Of a stretch of 64,000 nt of DNA, positions 35,236 through 46,280 are shown piece by piece. This stretch comes from Puccinia triticina (taxonomy: Eukaryota > Basidiomycota > Pucciniomycetes > Pucciniales > Pucciniaceae). How positions within the stretch are numbered: the first letter of the stretch is position 1; the number at the start of each line of letters is the position of its first letter. The position numbers and the translations under genes were made by a program. Under the pieces are notes generated by a model. It made no database searches and was not told the DNA's origin. It saw only the letters and a list, made by a program, of their open reading frames with translations. The stretch lies in assembly GCF_026914185.1 (NCBI RefSeq), contig NC_070575.1:310001-374000 (forward strand). Reading direction: 5' to 3'.

Positions 35236-35704
35236 CTCACATACACTTTCCGCATTAGTTGTTGTTAGCCCTAAGTTGTCTAGTTAAAGTCTCACTTCTA
35301 TATATATACATAGTTTCCCTCCTAACCTGAGGCTCCTTTAACACTCAACTATTGTTCACCTCACTTTACCGCTTGTTCACCCAACTCAACCATGCTTAGG
35401 TCTGTTTCTTATTCATTTTCTCTCTATTTCTCTTGTGTCCTCATCACTTGTCATATCCTTAGGTTTGAAACTTTGCCCCTTGTGCTCATCTGTCACCGCT
35501 TGTTTGCTTGTATCTGACATGCCCCCATCATCAAAATGTTTGTCTCTTGTGCTTGTCTATCACCACTTGTTTTCTGGTCTCTGATGCACCCCCATCATCA
35601 AAAGATGATTTTGTCTTACATCAACCCTCCCTATGAATGTTACAGACCAGTCATGTGGAGGAGACAGCTCTCTCAATGACCAGTATATTCCAGTCATCAA
35701 GAGT
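35236..35704. other. AT-rich intergenic sequence, no gene recognised
   Basis: Two diverged copies of a TTTGTCTCTTGTGCT / TCACCACTTGTTT segment lie at about 35490 and 35540. A palindromic TGACCAGTATATTCCAGTCATCA motif at about 35677 belongs to the dispersed quasi-palindromic family. A TATATATATACAT stretch lies at 35300. Confidence 0.4.
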
Positions 35705-35711
35705 ATTCAGC

Positions 35712-36693
35712 CAAGGGCGCAACAACTACGCTAAACTGTATTAGCTCCCCTGAAACTAAATTGTAGCTGATGCCCACTACATTTTGGGGATATTAGCTGT
35801 AGCTGTAGTGGGGAGCCACTAAATCACCCTAATACTAAAATACACTAAACTACCGCTAATTAGTGGGTCACTACAGCCAATTAGGGGCCACTAAACAAAG
35901 GATAACACATTGAATCAAATTTATTTGAGTATTTGTATTTGTATTTGATTTGATTCAAATAATGCCTGCACAAATTTAAGCTCAAATATTTGAATAAATT
36001 CAAATAATGGCTCAAAGGGGCCTTTCGGGCCCCAGAGAAGCTTGCACAGGCCCTCTACTGGCCCATTTGGTGCAGCACAAAAATAAATCTGCCTCTGGCA
36101 CTCTGAAAAGTGCGTCCCCCACCATGAAAAGTGCGTCTGTCACTATGAAAAGTGTGTCTGCCACTATGAAAATTGCCTCTGGCACTCTGAATAGTGCGTC
36201 CCCCACCATGAAAAGTGCCTCCGGCACTCTGAATAGTGCGTCTGCTACTATGAAAAATGACTCCGGCACTCTGAATAGTGCATCCACCATTATGAGAAGT
36301 GCCTCCGGCAATACTATAAGCGCGTTGGGCACCATGTTGGTCTTGAAATGTTATTCCATCAAAACATATGGCCAAAAAATGGGCCCAAACAAGTCAAAAA
36401 CACAAAAAAAGCCTTTTTTGGGGGGTTTTTAGTGTATCTTGGAAGTTTTCCCGTTGAATATCTCTGAATGCTCAAATATTCAACAAATCAGTATTCAAGA
36501 GTCCCAAAAAACATTCAAATACCACTGTGCTATCCTTTTCCACTAAAACTAAAACTCCACTTTTTTTATTCAGAAAATATTTAGCTGTAGCTGTAGCTCA
36601 GCAGGCACTGCAACTACAAAATAGTTTAGTGGCACAAACTACACTAATTTAGCTGAAAACTAAACTAAATTCATTGTATTTGTTGCACCCTTG
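35712..36693. mobile_element. 982-bp TIR element, CAA-family, 7-bp target duplication, with internal minisatellite
   Basis: Ends CAAGGGCGCAACAACTAC and, inverted, CAAGGGTGCAACAAATAC; ATTCAGC flanks both (35705-35711 and 36694-36700). Subterminal sequences are rich in TAGCTGTAGCTG and ACTAAACTA motifs in both orientations. The middle (36086-36330) is a 21-bp-period repeat that keeps a short frame open on both strands. No transposase. Confidence 0.85.
36086..36330. repeat. 21-bp-period minisatellite inside the 982-bp element
   Basis: About 12 units of the form AGTGCCTCYGGCACTCTGAA and AGTGCGTCYGCCACTATGAA, more diverged than the 17.5-kb array. Read in the matching orientation, the unit resembles that of the large array (AGTGCCTCTGGCACAGTTAA), including the alternating two-unit pattern. 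Confidence 0.85.
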
Positions 36694-36700
36694 ATTCAGC

Positions 36701-36782
36701 CCTCTCAATAACTGGTAAATAGCATTAATCATGAGGAATCAAGTCTCTCAATGACCAGTGGAGACCACTCAATGAGAGGACT
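36701..36782. repeat. quasi-palindromic repeat between two insertions
   Basis: CCCTCTCAATAACTGG, CTCTCAATGACCAGTGG and CCACTCAATGAGAGG. The two flanking elements have inserted into this repeat family. Confidence 0.6.
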
Positions 36783-37176
36783 CAGGGTGTAAAAGGGTTG
36801 GGTTTGGGTTGAAAAACAGCGCCCAAAATCAACCCCATATTTAGTGTGGGTCAGTTTGGGTCAGGGCAGATTTTAAAATATGCTGCCCAAACCCAACACA
36901 ATGTTATACTATTTTGGGTTGGGTTGGTCTGGGTCTTGGGTCAACCCAACCTACTAGGCTCCAAAACCCCCCAACTTGACTGTTGGAGGCATCATAGTTG
37001 GGTCACAGGCTGACCCTATTAGGAAATAGGCTGCCCAAACCCAACCCAACAATTTTAGAAGTTGGGTTGGGTTGGGTTCAGGTCATGTCATTTTCTTTAA
37101 GAACGTGTCCAAACCAGCCCCAAAACCCAACGGGTCTTGGGTTGGTTTTGGGTAGGCCTGTCCCATTTACACCCTG
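36783..37176. mobile_element. 394-bp hAT-like MITE with G-rich interior
   Basis: Ends CAGGGTGTAAA and its inverse. The interior is built from GGGTTGGGTTTGGG and CCCAACCCAA tracts on both strands, able to form both hairpins and G-quadruplexes. Flanks are AGAGGACT and AGAGAGGAGT, an imperfect match inside the palindromic repeat, so the target duplication is uncertain. CAGGG termini suggest hAT. Confidence 0.65.
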
Positions 37177-37555
37177 AGAGAGGAGTCATCCCTTTCAATG
37201 ACCAGTACCAACCAGCAATCAGGAGGAATCAGACCTTCTGAGGAGTATCTTTCAATGACCAGAATCAACTGGTCATTGAGAGTGTTTTCTACTCGCAATG
37301 ACTAGTCTGTACTGGTCATTGAGGGGAACATCTTCTCTTGATACCAGGAGTAGACTGGTCAGTGGTCATCAAGGGGTTAGTGTCCTCCCAATAAATGCAA
37401 ATAGAGGCTGAGAGAGGCTAGAAATCTAACAATACAGACAAGTTTGATTATAAGGGCAACCAACCCATAAAATATGCTGGTCATCAAGGAGAAATAATAT
37501 CCACTTTCAAGCAATTGCTCAAAAATCTTCACTTGTCATATAGAAAAGTTATTAG
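37177..37555. repeat. quasi-palindromic repeat cluster, best preserved copies
   Basis: At 37195-37380 several near-perfect inverted pairs occur, such as CAATGACCAGAATCAACTGG followed by TCATTGAG, and CAATGACTAGTCTGTACTGG followed by TCATTGAG. The remainder to 37555 has no recognised gene. Confidence 0.6.
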
Positions 37556-37762
37556 GGGGGTTCATGATTGAAATTTGCAAAACTTTAGGCCACATTTTAA
37601 CCTGTTCATGAAAATTTTTTCAAAACAAAATTGGATATATAAGCTGGACTGATTGATGAGCAACAGCCCATCATGGAAAGCTTGTCAACAGTTCAAAATT
37701 TTGTTCATAAAAGCTTTGAATTGACCTCCAAATTTTTGTCAAATTCAATTTGTGAACACCTC
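37556..37762. mobile_element. about 207-bp MITE, GGGTTCATGA family
   Basis: The left end GGGGGTTCATGATTGAAATTTG and right end CAAATTCAATTTGTGAACACC form an imperfect TIR. The first 40 bases match the element at 46281 (GTTCATGAT.GAAATTT, then AAACTT.GG..AGGCC-like sequence). Borders approximate; no duplication resolved. Confidence 0.55.
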
Positions 37763-37826
37763 TATTGGGTAAGCCAACAATCACTCTAAATTGAAGCTCC
37801 TTTTAACAAACTACCAATATATAAAA

Positions 37827-38924
37827 CACCAGGGGAGATATTTTCCCACTCCCCAGGGAGTGCCTTACTGTAACTTTTTTCCATAACTGTGCTGGAGGCC
37901 TTTGGTAAAGCAATATTGAATAGGTATGGACAAGACTGGAAGTCAGCGTGGAAATCAGTTGGAAATCATCCTGAAATAAACCATAACTTGCCAAAAAATC
38001 ATCCAGAACTCATCTATAATTCATCCAGAACTCATCCAGAATATAGTCCTTTCTTGGCTCCATGACCAGTGTGTCCTTTCCATGGAGATGTTAAAGGCCC
38101 AGCCTGTGATTTTTTCCCCCTCATGTACTCGCGTACATCAGGGGGACAATTGGTGTCTCAAAACAAATTTTTTACTTTTCATGTGGCTGTGAAAGGCCCA
38201 TCCTGTGATATTTCCACCTCAATGTACGCGCGTACATCAGGGTGACTATTAGCAAAGTGCAAAAAGGTTAACTTGCATGTGCACATGTGAATTTTGAAAA
38301 GCAAAAAAATACAAAATTCACTAGATCATTTTCGTGAGGAGGACAGGATATATGGCCAAAGTGAATTGGCACCGCAATCCAACCTTGACTTAACTCAGAC
38401 TTTCACCCTATTAAAACAGTTTTTTGTCATTTTTATCAGCCAAATTCAAATTAATTCCCGCATTTCCAAGAAAATGGGTTTCAATTTCAATGACTTCAAC
38501 ATTACCACATTCCAAAAATCTAAACCCAATAATACCAAGTCAACTTTTAGTTTAATTTTGTACATCAGGGCATATAATGTGAATTACAAGAAACCCATTT
38601 TTTTGAAGGAATTACTTTTGAGAATGGGAATTTTGCTTTGCTATCCTTAAAAATCAGTAGACAGGAGCAATTGATGGGTTGGACTTTGGTGAAATATCAT
38701 TTCATCATATTTCTTCCTACAGTTGTACATGGAAAACAAAAGAATTCTACACAACATTGTGTTGACTTCCAAATCAATTGTGATTGACTTTTCACTAACT
38801 TCTCCATCCAATTTACTATTTTGGGGATGAGTTACTAATCCACATCAGGCTCACATCCGACCAAAACTCACATAAAATTCAGCTCTGGCACTCCCTGGGG
38901 AGTGGGAACATATCTCCCCTGGTG
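37827..38924. mobile_element. 1.1-kb TIR element inserted at the edge of the fold-back element
   Basis: 38-bp inverted ends, CACCAGGGGAGATATTTTCC... at 37827-37864 and its inverse at 38887-38924. Each TIR contains an imperfect palindrome of its own (CACTCCCCAGGGAGTG). AAA follows on the right and AAAA precedes on the left, consistent with a 3-bp duplication. The interior has no recognisable transposase; CGCGTACATCAGG occurs twice (38130 and 38230). CACCA ends with a 3-bp target resemble CACTA/EnSpm-type elements, an inference. Confidence 0.75.
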
Positions 38925-38927
38925 AAA

Positions 38928-40535
38928 GGGTCTTGGAAAAACGACTCCCAACTTTTGGGAAAACGACTCCCATACGTCGGCGCGACCATTTTTCGACCAG
39001 CGCTCGATGTTGACCTAGACCATTTTTTTGGGTACGGGCTTTTTGGGAGTCGTCAACCCAAAACAAAATTTTTTTGGGAGTTGTCGTGCTAATTTTTTGT
39101 ATTATTTTTAATATGTATAACTTTTTTGTTCCACGTACTAGAGACATAAAAATTTGAGAGCAAAGAAATTTATGCATAAATTGTACCCCCTGAATTTCTT
39201 AGCAATAGTGTGTCATCAGAACATGAGATATAAAGGGTGCGCGTAGGGCTTAGTAGGAAAATGACCGCCAACCACATAACTTTTTTGTTACACTCCCAAA
39301 CAGTCCAAAAATTTCATGAATCTTTCCATGATACATATATTTGGTGCTATCAAATTATTAGCAATAGTGTGCCATTTTAGAATGACGTATAAGGGGTGCG
39401 CGGAGGGCTTACTAGGGAAATGACCACCAACCATATACCTTTTTTGTTACACACCCAAACAGTCCAAAAATTTCATGAAACTTTCCATGATGCATATATT
39501 TTGTGCTATCATATTATTAGCAATAGTGTGCCATTGTAGAATGACGTATAAGGGGTGGGTGGAGGGCTTAGTAAGAAAATGACCTCCAACCTTATATCTT
39601 TTTTGTTACATACCCAAACAGTCTAAAAATTTCAGGAAACTTTCAATGTAGCATATCAGGCTTGCTATGAATGTGTTAGCCATGGGGTGTAATAAAAATA
39701 GGATATATAAGGTGTGGGCGGATAAAGCCCGCTGCGCACACCCCATATCTCCTATTTTTATCACATCAAGTTGCTATGAATCTCATATCACAAATGATAT
39801 GCTAAATGAAAGATTTCCTGAAATTCTTGGACTGTTTGGGTATGTAACAAAAAAGTTATATGGTTGGTGGTCATTTTCCTAGTAAGCCCTCTGCGCACCC
39901 CTTATACGTCATTCTACAATGGCACACTATTGCTAATAATTTGATAGCACCAAATATATGTATCATGGAAAGATTCCTGAAATTTTTGGACTGTTTGGGT
40001 GTGTAACAAAAAGGTTATGTGGTTGGTGGTCATTTCCCTAGTAAGCCCTCCACGCACCCCTTATACGTCATTCTACAATGGCACACTATTGCTAATAATT
40101 TGATAGCACCAAATATATGTATCATGGAAAGATTCATGAAATTTTTGGACTGTTTGGGAGTGTAACAAAAAAGTTATGTGGTTGGCGGTCATTTTCCTAC
40201 TAAGCCCTACGCGCACCCTTTATACCTCATGTTCTGATGACACACTATTGCTAAGAGATTCAGGGGGTACAATTTATGCATAAATCTCTTTGCTCTCAAA
40301 TTTTTATGTCTCTAGTACGTGGAACAAAAAAGGTATACATATTAAAAATAATAAAAAATAATACAAAAAATTAGCGCAACGACTCCCAAAAAAAAATTGT
40401 TTTGGGTCAACGACTCCCAAAAAACCCGTACCCAAAAAAAGGGTCCAGGTTGACGTCAAGCGCTGGTCGAAAAATAGTCGCGCCGACGTATGGGAGTCAT
40501 TTTCCCAAAAGTTGGGAGTCGTTTTTCCAAGACCC
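38928..40535. mobile_element. 1.6-kb fold-back element with arms of about 800 bp
   Basis: Starts GGGTCTTGGAAAAACGACTC and ends with the inverse; almost the whole left half (38928-39700) is mirrored in the right half (39770-40535). Each arm contains two to three direct repeats of about 145 bp, centred on GCAATAGTGTGCCATT and ACCCAAACAGTCCAAAAATTTC-like sequence. TATATAAAA lies at 40536-40544 and at 37818-37826, on the far side of the 1.1-kb element, giving an 8-9-bp target duplication that was later split. A transcript would form a long hairpin. No transposase. Confidence 0.85.
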
Positions 40536-40689
40536 TATATAAAATTAAACTTAACTTCATCAACAAACTTTAGCTCTCAATCCAAACTTTGGTTTCTGGT
40601 ATCAAAATAATTGACTTCATATATCATCAGTATTTCTTTCAAACATTCAACTAGATTGTTGAGGAGTAAAAACAAAGACCTACGTATAC

Positions 40690-40799
40690 ACCAGGAAAAA
40701 ACAATGATCACTTGCCTACAAGTGACATGAAAAATTACAAAGGCCCCTTTGTACTTTGCTATGTCACTTGCAGACAAGTGATCATTGTTTTTTCCTGGT
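40690..40799. mobile_element. 110-bp MITE with ACCAGGAAAA ends
   Basis: ACCAGGAAAAAACAATGATC and its inverse at the right end; each arm carries a small hairpin CACTTG..CAAGTG. ATAC lies directly outside both ends (40686-40689 and 40800-40803), a possible 4-bp duplication. Shares its TIR with the 2.5-kb element at 53307-55813. Confidence 0.8.
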
Positions 40800-40973
40800 A
40801 TACTTTGAATGCATGTCATGTAACATTAAAAACAACTCCCTTTAGTGATGGCCTGTCAATGTTTTGAAGCCCCAGCCAAGGCGCTAGTCCAAACCATGGG
40901 CAAAATAAGTGTCTTTTGCGTTTTGTGTGATCTCTCACCGATTTTAAACTGCTTATATTTTCAACTCATTAGG

Positions 40974-41294
40974 GGTGTTCAAAGTTGACTTGCATAAAAT
41001 CATAACACCATAAAATCATTTATGGTGTTCAAAGTTGGTTTGCATAAATTTATGCATGCATAAATCATAACATCATAAAATCTTTTCTGCAGGGCATATG
41101 ACTGTCTGATTATGTAATACAAAATTTCCTTGCCAAAATATTTTTATGATTTCATGATTTATGCATGCATAAAATTATGCAAACCAACTTTGAACACCAT
41201 AATTAAATTTTATAAACATGTACATACAAAAGTATCACTCAAAAGTGTTATGATTTTATGATTTGAAAAATCCATGATTTCAACTTTGAACACC
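40974..41294. mobile_element. nested pair of GGTGTTCAAAGTTG MITEs
   Basis: The outer TIR GGTGTTCAAAGTTG at 40974 has its inverse ending at 41294; an inner copy of the same TIR spans 41024-41198 with a longer matching arm (GGTTTGCATAAATTTATGCA...). The interior is rich in TGCATAAATCAT/ATGATTTATGCA. Probably one family member inserted into another. Non-coding. Confidence 0.65.
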
Positions 41295-41782
41295 ATTATT
41301 GTGGAAAATTCTTCACGCATGCTCACATATTCAAAGATTTAAAGTTAATGCATACATATCCTGATGGACTAAGAGCTGCTAAGAGTTGCACTCGTATTAT
41401 AGGACAATATCAGACACGCCAAAGGATGAAGGTTTTTTGCAAAGGGGTTTTTTTAGCAATTGTGCATTACATACATACAGTTTCATACAATGGATATGGA
41501 TAGTAGTTGTGACAACTGGTAGATAAAAAATCATAACGAGATAACAGAACGATTGACTTGATGTCACCTAGATGTAGCAGTTGGTGCTGGATATTTCTTG
41601 TAAGATGTATACGCATGACAAACAGTTATTTTACCAATCCCGGCCAGGGGATATTCATTTGGACAGATCTGAACAAAGAGAAGAGGATTGACGATCGGAA
41701 CGTGAGGGGGGATGGAAGTATGAAGATGAAGTTGTGGAGAATGAAGGGCTGGCTCGGTTGAAATGTGATCGATTTGTGATCT
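41295..41782. other. no gene recognised
   Basis: Intergenic sequence downstream of the first membrane-protein gene. The right part may contain its 3' UTR. Confidence 0.4.
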
Positions 41783-42887
41783 TCACGCTTGTTCCTTCTC
41801 TTCGAGTCGAGTTGTCATTTCGTTGGTACTAAGTCGATAAGCTTCGAGCATCACACTCTTTTCTGCCCACTCGGCTTCTCGAAGCAAATGATCGGCCCAA
41901 AAAAGGCAAATGCCGAAGTATAAGCAAGCCATTGCAAGCGTTAATACCGCTGGACAGCCGAACGCATCGGTCAGCAACAAGATAACTTTCATTTTTTTAA
42001 TAAATTGAGGAATCAATGCTTACCTGCATTGAAAGCTACAGGCCATTCTCCCTTCTCTCCAGTTATCCATCCGCCAAATACCGTTCCCACTCCCGGCCCA
42101 AAAAAGCACATCGCGATTAGAGGCCTACGTTCACGAGGTACTGAATTAACCATGAGATGTTCATAACGTCAAAATCAAAACGCATCCATCCCTAATCTTA
42201 CGCAACAGAGGTTTGTGAGTGTATTGGGGTACTCACAACCTGGGGCGCGTCCTCTGACCAGCTCAGTGTATGCGAAGAAATTTGCGATGGATATCACCAA
42301 TAGGGCTGCTCCCAAGAAAAGGGGGAAGAAGCTAAGGCGGATATCCAATAACTCGTGGTGAGTAGAAACATAATACTCTTGGAGGATGGTAGCAAAAGAG
42401 CGAATCTGATTAACGGGCTATCATCGAACTAAATGCACGTTGGTGTAGAATATGTTAAAAAAAACTGACGATTGACCGCGTATCCGGTTGCTATCAAGAT
42501 AGCAGCAAGGATAGAAATACACTTGAAAAGGATGCCTCGGGACTTGTCTATTCGATGGCAAGCCGCACCAAATCCAAAGGCGACGATCAAGATGCAGATG
42601 AATCCAAAAGCACATAATCCACCCCCGACCCCTATCGCAACAGTATCATTGGTACATACTCCCTTGACGGCCATGGAAGCCCCGAAGCCAAAGATAAGTT
42701 TTCCAAAACATGAAAATAAAAAGTACGCCGGGGCCACCCAGCTTGTTTTATCCTCGGTGGATTTGAGGTGGACCACCAAGTTATTCTGCCGTTGGGTGAG
42801 CTGAGCCGGCTTCGGTGGTAGCATAGAGAGGGGGCGTGCCGGTCCGGGTGCTCCGAAGTAGGTGGGCTGGTCTTTGGGGGAATTCAT
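41783..42887 (-). CDS. multi-pass membrane protein of unknown function, paralogue 1
   Basis: I do not recognise the family. The ATG at 42887 opens a Pro-rich cytosolic N terminus (LPPKPAQLTQRQNNLVVHL). Four exons are inferred. Exon 1 encodes three hydrophobic segments, including SCFGKLIFGFGASMAVKG, IVAFGFGAACHRID and ILAAILIATGYAVNR. Exon 2 encodes LISIANFFAYTELVRG-like sequence. Exon 3 encodes PLIAMCFFGPGVGTVFGGWI followed by TGEKGEWPVAFNA. Exon 4 encodes VLTLAMACLYFGICLFW followed by ADHLLREAEWAEK and a charged tail. About six membrane spans in all. The next gene upstream is a clear paralogue with the same exon pattern, so the pair arose by tandem duplication. The conserved FW(A/S)DHL..EAEWAE motif after the last span may be functional. 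Confidence 0.75.
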
Positions 42888-44527
42888 GTTGATCGAGGGG
42901 GCTAGAAGATTAGACCGACAAGGATTACTAAGACAAGTTCAAATGTCAACGTTGGATCTCTCTTAATGCGTATGTCGATGGATTGATGGCGGGTGCTTTC
43001 ATCAAGTGGCAGCTTACATGTGTATCTTAATATGACTTAAATAGCTACCTTCCGAAAAGGCCGTCTCGACCAGATTTTTATTTTTGAGCTTCCGGAAAAA
43101 TGGCCAAAAAAGCTGGAGTGTGGTGGAATAAGAGAAACCAAGCTCCTCAAGGCTTGTGTCAAGAGCTTGTTATCTGCGCGCAAAGGATCAAGAACGTGTT
43201 TATGTAGACTGTTTTAAATGAGATCGGAGGGAGTCGCGCGGAACGCAGAAAGGATGGTGTGGTATCTAAATAACCAGATTTAGATTTCCAGGGTAGTGCA
43301 AACGATCCTCGAGCGACTGGGTAGGACTGAGGAATGCAAGCTTTAGGAGGGCAAGGAATGATGGTTGAGCTCAGGACTGGCCCCAGAAGGCGAGTTTATA
43401 AGGGAAAACCAGATATATTGCTCTTTCGAAGAAGGATGGTGTCTCCGGGAAGACATGGGATCCCTCTCTGGTGAGAAACTTGATTTGTTGGTCCGTTTGA
43501 TGGACAGTCATGCTCTGCGACTATTGGGGCTCAATTGACTCGGAGTTCCTTTACTCGACTAACGAAGTCGAGCATTCAAACAGCTCCAAACTATAAGTCG
43601 TACCGATCCTTGAGGATCTGGGGAGCTCGGCACGGAGCTCACCATGAATAGAATATATATTTACACATGTATAAGGAAGAACAAGTTGCAAGTGCACAGC
43701 GTCTGCTGCTCCCGTCCTCCTCCGCCCGCCCTAGTGCCCCGGCATCACGGACAGGCCATGATGCACACGGCCGGCACAGTTTGACCCCCTGAGTTCAGCG
43801 AATATGCCGTGCCCGCATTTTTATTTTAACCCAGCAGTGGATGCCGATCATGAGTACGGCACGCATGCTTGCCAAATGGACCCAGAATGTGGACCCCTCA
43901 CCAATCGTGGCTGTTGATGCCCGACCGCCGTCCACCCAGCAGTAACCAACTGGAATGTGCCCAGTTTGGTCAACATGTCGGGCTGTCCAACTTTGCAGGG
44001 GCGACCATTGGGGACCTATTTGGCAAAACTATAGGGCCATGGGAGCCGTAGACACTCAGGGGTTAGACCAGTCCTGACTCTTCCCATATCCTCCAGATCC
44101 GCAAAATGTTTATAAAACTCTTTGCTCGCGCGGTCATGGTTATGAAGGATAGGCGTGGGGAATTTTGCAGATAAGCTGAGCAACTATAAACGCTGGAGTC
44201 TGAGACTGAACTTGAGGGCAAGTGCTGGTTTGATCAAATGGAAATATGGCACAATCCACAAAGGAGGAATGATTACGTATAAACAATGAGAGACAAGAAC
44301 GAAGGGAATAACTACAGCAACAGACATCCGACAATTCTGCGTAGCCACAAGTTGAGATCCGGGTATCGAGAGAGCTGTGGTATGATACGTCCAACATCAT
44401 AACTCTTAAAGATGTATCAGGATTAAACCGCGTTCACTTTTTTCGATAAGTTATGTATGCTGGAAGTAGTAGGATTTGGTCGAGACAAATGAGCGTGTTC
44501 AAATAAGAATCGACATAATTGTGCAGT
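42888..44527. other. intergenic between the two paralogues, no gene recognised
   Basis: The left part is the upstream region of paralogue 1; the right end is the 3' flank of paralogue 2. Short open frames at 43869 and 44140 have no recognisable features. A GC-rich stretch lies at 43700-43760. Confidence 0.4.
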
Positions 44528-45633
44528 TCAAACGGTGTCATCAGAAGGAGGTTTTAAGGAGTCGCCAAAGTAAGCTTCTTTGCCCTTGTACTCCCCGATG
44601 ATCATGCATGCCTCCGCCCATTCGGCTTCCTTCCGTAGATGATCTGACCAAAAGAGAGCCGTTCCGCCATACAGACAGGCCATGGCGAGTGTAAGGACAA
44701 CTACGTAAGTGAGAGGAGACGGAATAAATCTGCGATGAGCCATCGCAGGTATACGCCTTGAGATCTAAGCCAGGAACGCACCTGCGTTGAACGCCACGGG
44801 CCATTCCCCCTTCTCACCCGTGATCCAACCACCGAAGACCGTCCCAAATCCTGGAGCAAGCATGCATATGGCTGTCAGGGGCCTCCGTGCGATAGGCACT
44901 ATGATCCCACGGAAAAGAATAAAACGCGTGAGTTGCCCACTACTGAAATGCTACACAGGCTGCTGACATCGGTTGCACGAACCGAATGGAGTGACTCCTT
45001 TGACCAGCTCAGTGTATGCGGTGAAGTTGGAGGTGGAAACAACCAGCAAGGCGCCTCCGAAAAACAGAGGAATAAAGCTGCATCGGATATCGAGCAATGA
45101 ACGATGCTCGGAGACGTAATACTCTACCAAAATATGAGGTGTTGGGCGAAATCAACGAGTCAGAAATCAAGTATTCGGCTTGAGCAAAAGAAACTGATTC
45201 CTAAGAAATACTGACGATTGAGGGCATAGCCTGCGGCGATGAAAATAGCCGATGAGACAGAGCAACATTTGAATAAGATCCCACGTTTTTTGTCGATCCT
45301 AGAGCAAGCAGCACCGAATCCAAAGGCGACGATGACGATGCAGACAAAGCCAGCGCCGCAGAGAGCCGATCCGACGGCCACTGTTGTGTCGTTCTTGCCC
45401 ACAGCACCTTTGACGGCAAGGGAGGCCCCGAAGCCAAAAATGAGCTTCCCAAAGCATGAGAGTGCGAAGTATGCCGGTGCAATCAGGCTGGTCTTCCCTT
45501 TTGAGGCCTGCAAGTGCTTGACCAAGTTCTTTTGTCGCTCAGTGAGTTCGGCTGGTTCGTGGTATCTGAGATGGGGGGGTACCATCGAAAGAGATCCGTT
45601 AGAGCTTGCTGGCGGAGGGTGTGGGTAGGCCAT
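44528..45633 (-). CDS. multi-pass membrane protein of unknown function, paralogue 2
   Basis: Paralogue of the 41783-42887 gene, with the same order of segments and, as far as I can place them, the same intron positions. ATG at 45633; N terminus Pro-rich (MAYPHPPPASSNGSL); exon 1 carries CFGKLIFGFGASLAVKG and IVAFGFGAACSRIDKKRG, then AIFIAAGYALNR. Exon 2 contains NFTAYTELVKG. Exon 3 contains FGGWITGEKGEWPVAFNAG. The last exon has VLTLAMACLYGGTALFW and SDHLRKEAEWAEA, then an acidic tail ending at 44528. The conserved GEKGEWPVAFNAG loop and FW.DHL..EAEWAE motif mark the family. Function unknown; the two copies differ mainly in their termini. Confidence 0.75.
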
Positions 45634-46280
45634 GTCTACGAGCTGATTAGATATGCAGAGGCTGAGCTATTCATACGGACACGGATGCAGAGGGAGCAGA
45701 TTGATAATAAGCGAAAACAGGGAAAGGCGGCTGCCCAAGCGTCGGCTAGCTGTTTTGATCTTCACGCCTCTTTCCGTTCCTATGGCAGGCACTGGTGGAC
45801 CCAGTCGCTCTTCAATATGTACAGCTGGAAGGACCCATTGGGCAAATCATTTCACAGGAAACTCCACCGATGTCATCATCCAGGTTGAAAGGTACGTACA
45901 TGCTCACAGGACTCGTAATACGTATTGTCGGAGGATGACGAGCTCTTTCGGGTTGACTCTCGGTCCCAGACTCAATATTTAATTTTACGAGTAGCTTTGG
46001 CCCAACTTGCCGATGACTGCAGTGCAAGCCCAGCATTTTCCTGGCTAATTCGATCATCGGACTGGGTCCCAATTGGCTCTAACTAGTTGGTTCCCCAAAC
46101 GTAACCAAGTCCCTCCCAGAGCCTGAGGGATGTCTCGGTGGTGGAGGCATATCGTCGGCACTTGGCTTACAAGTTTATTGGTTCTCTCGGTCGCAGGGAT
46201 CCGGGAGAATATGTCAAATGTCCATCAGTCACGGAAGTCCCAAACACACGTCTCGTAGAAGGTGAGAAAGCAGATTAGAA
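45634..46280. other. upstream region of paralogue 2, no gene recognised
   Basis: Open frames on both strands at 45650-46070 lack recognisable domains, and no splice model convinced me. Confidence 0.35.

Noticed and set aside
36783..37176. Interstitial telomere repeat
   Set aside because: The G-rich units are irregular, appear on both strands and are bounded by TIRs.
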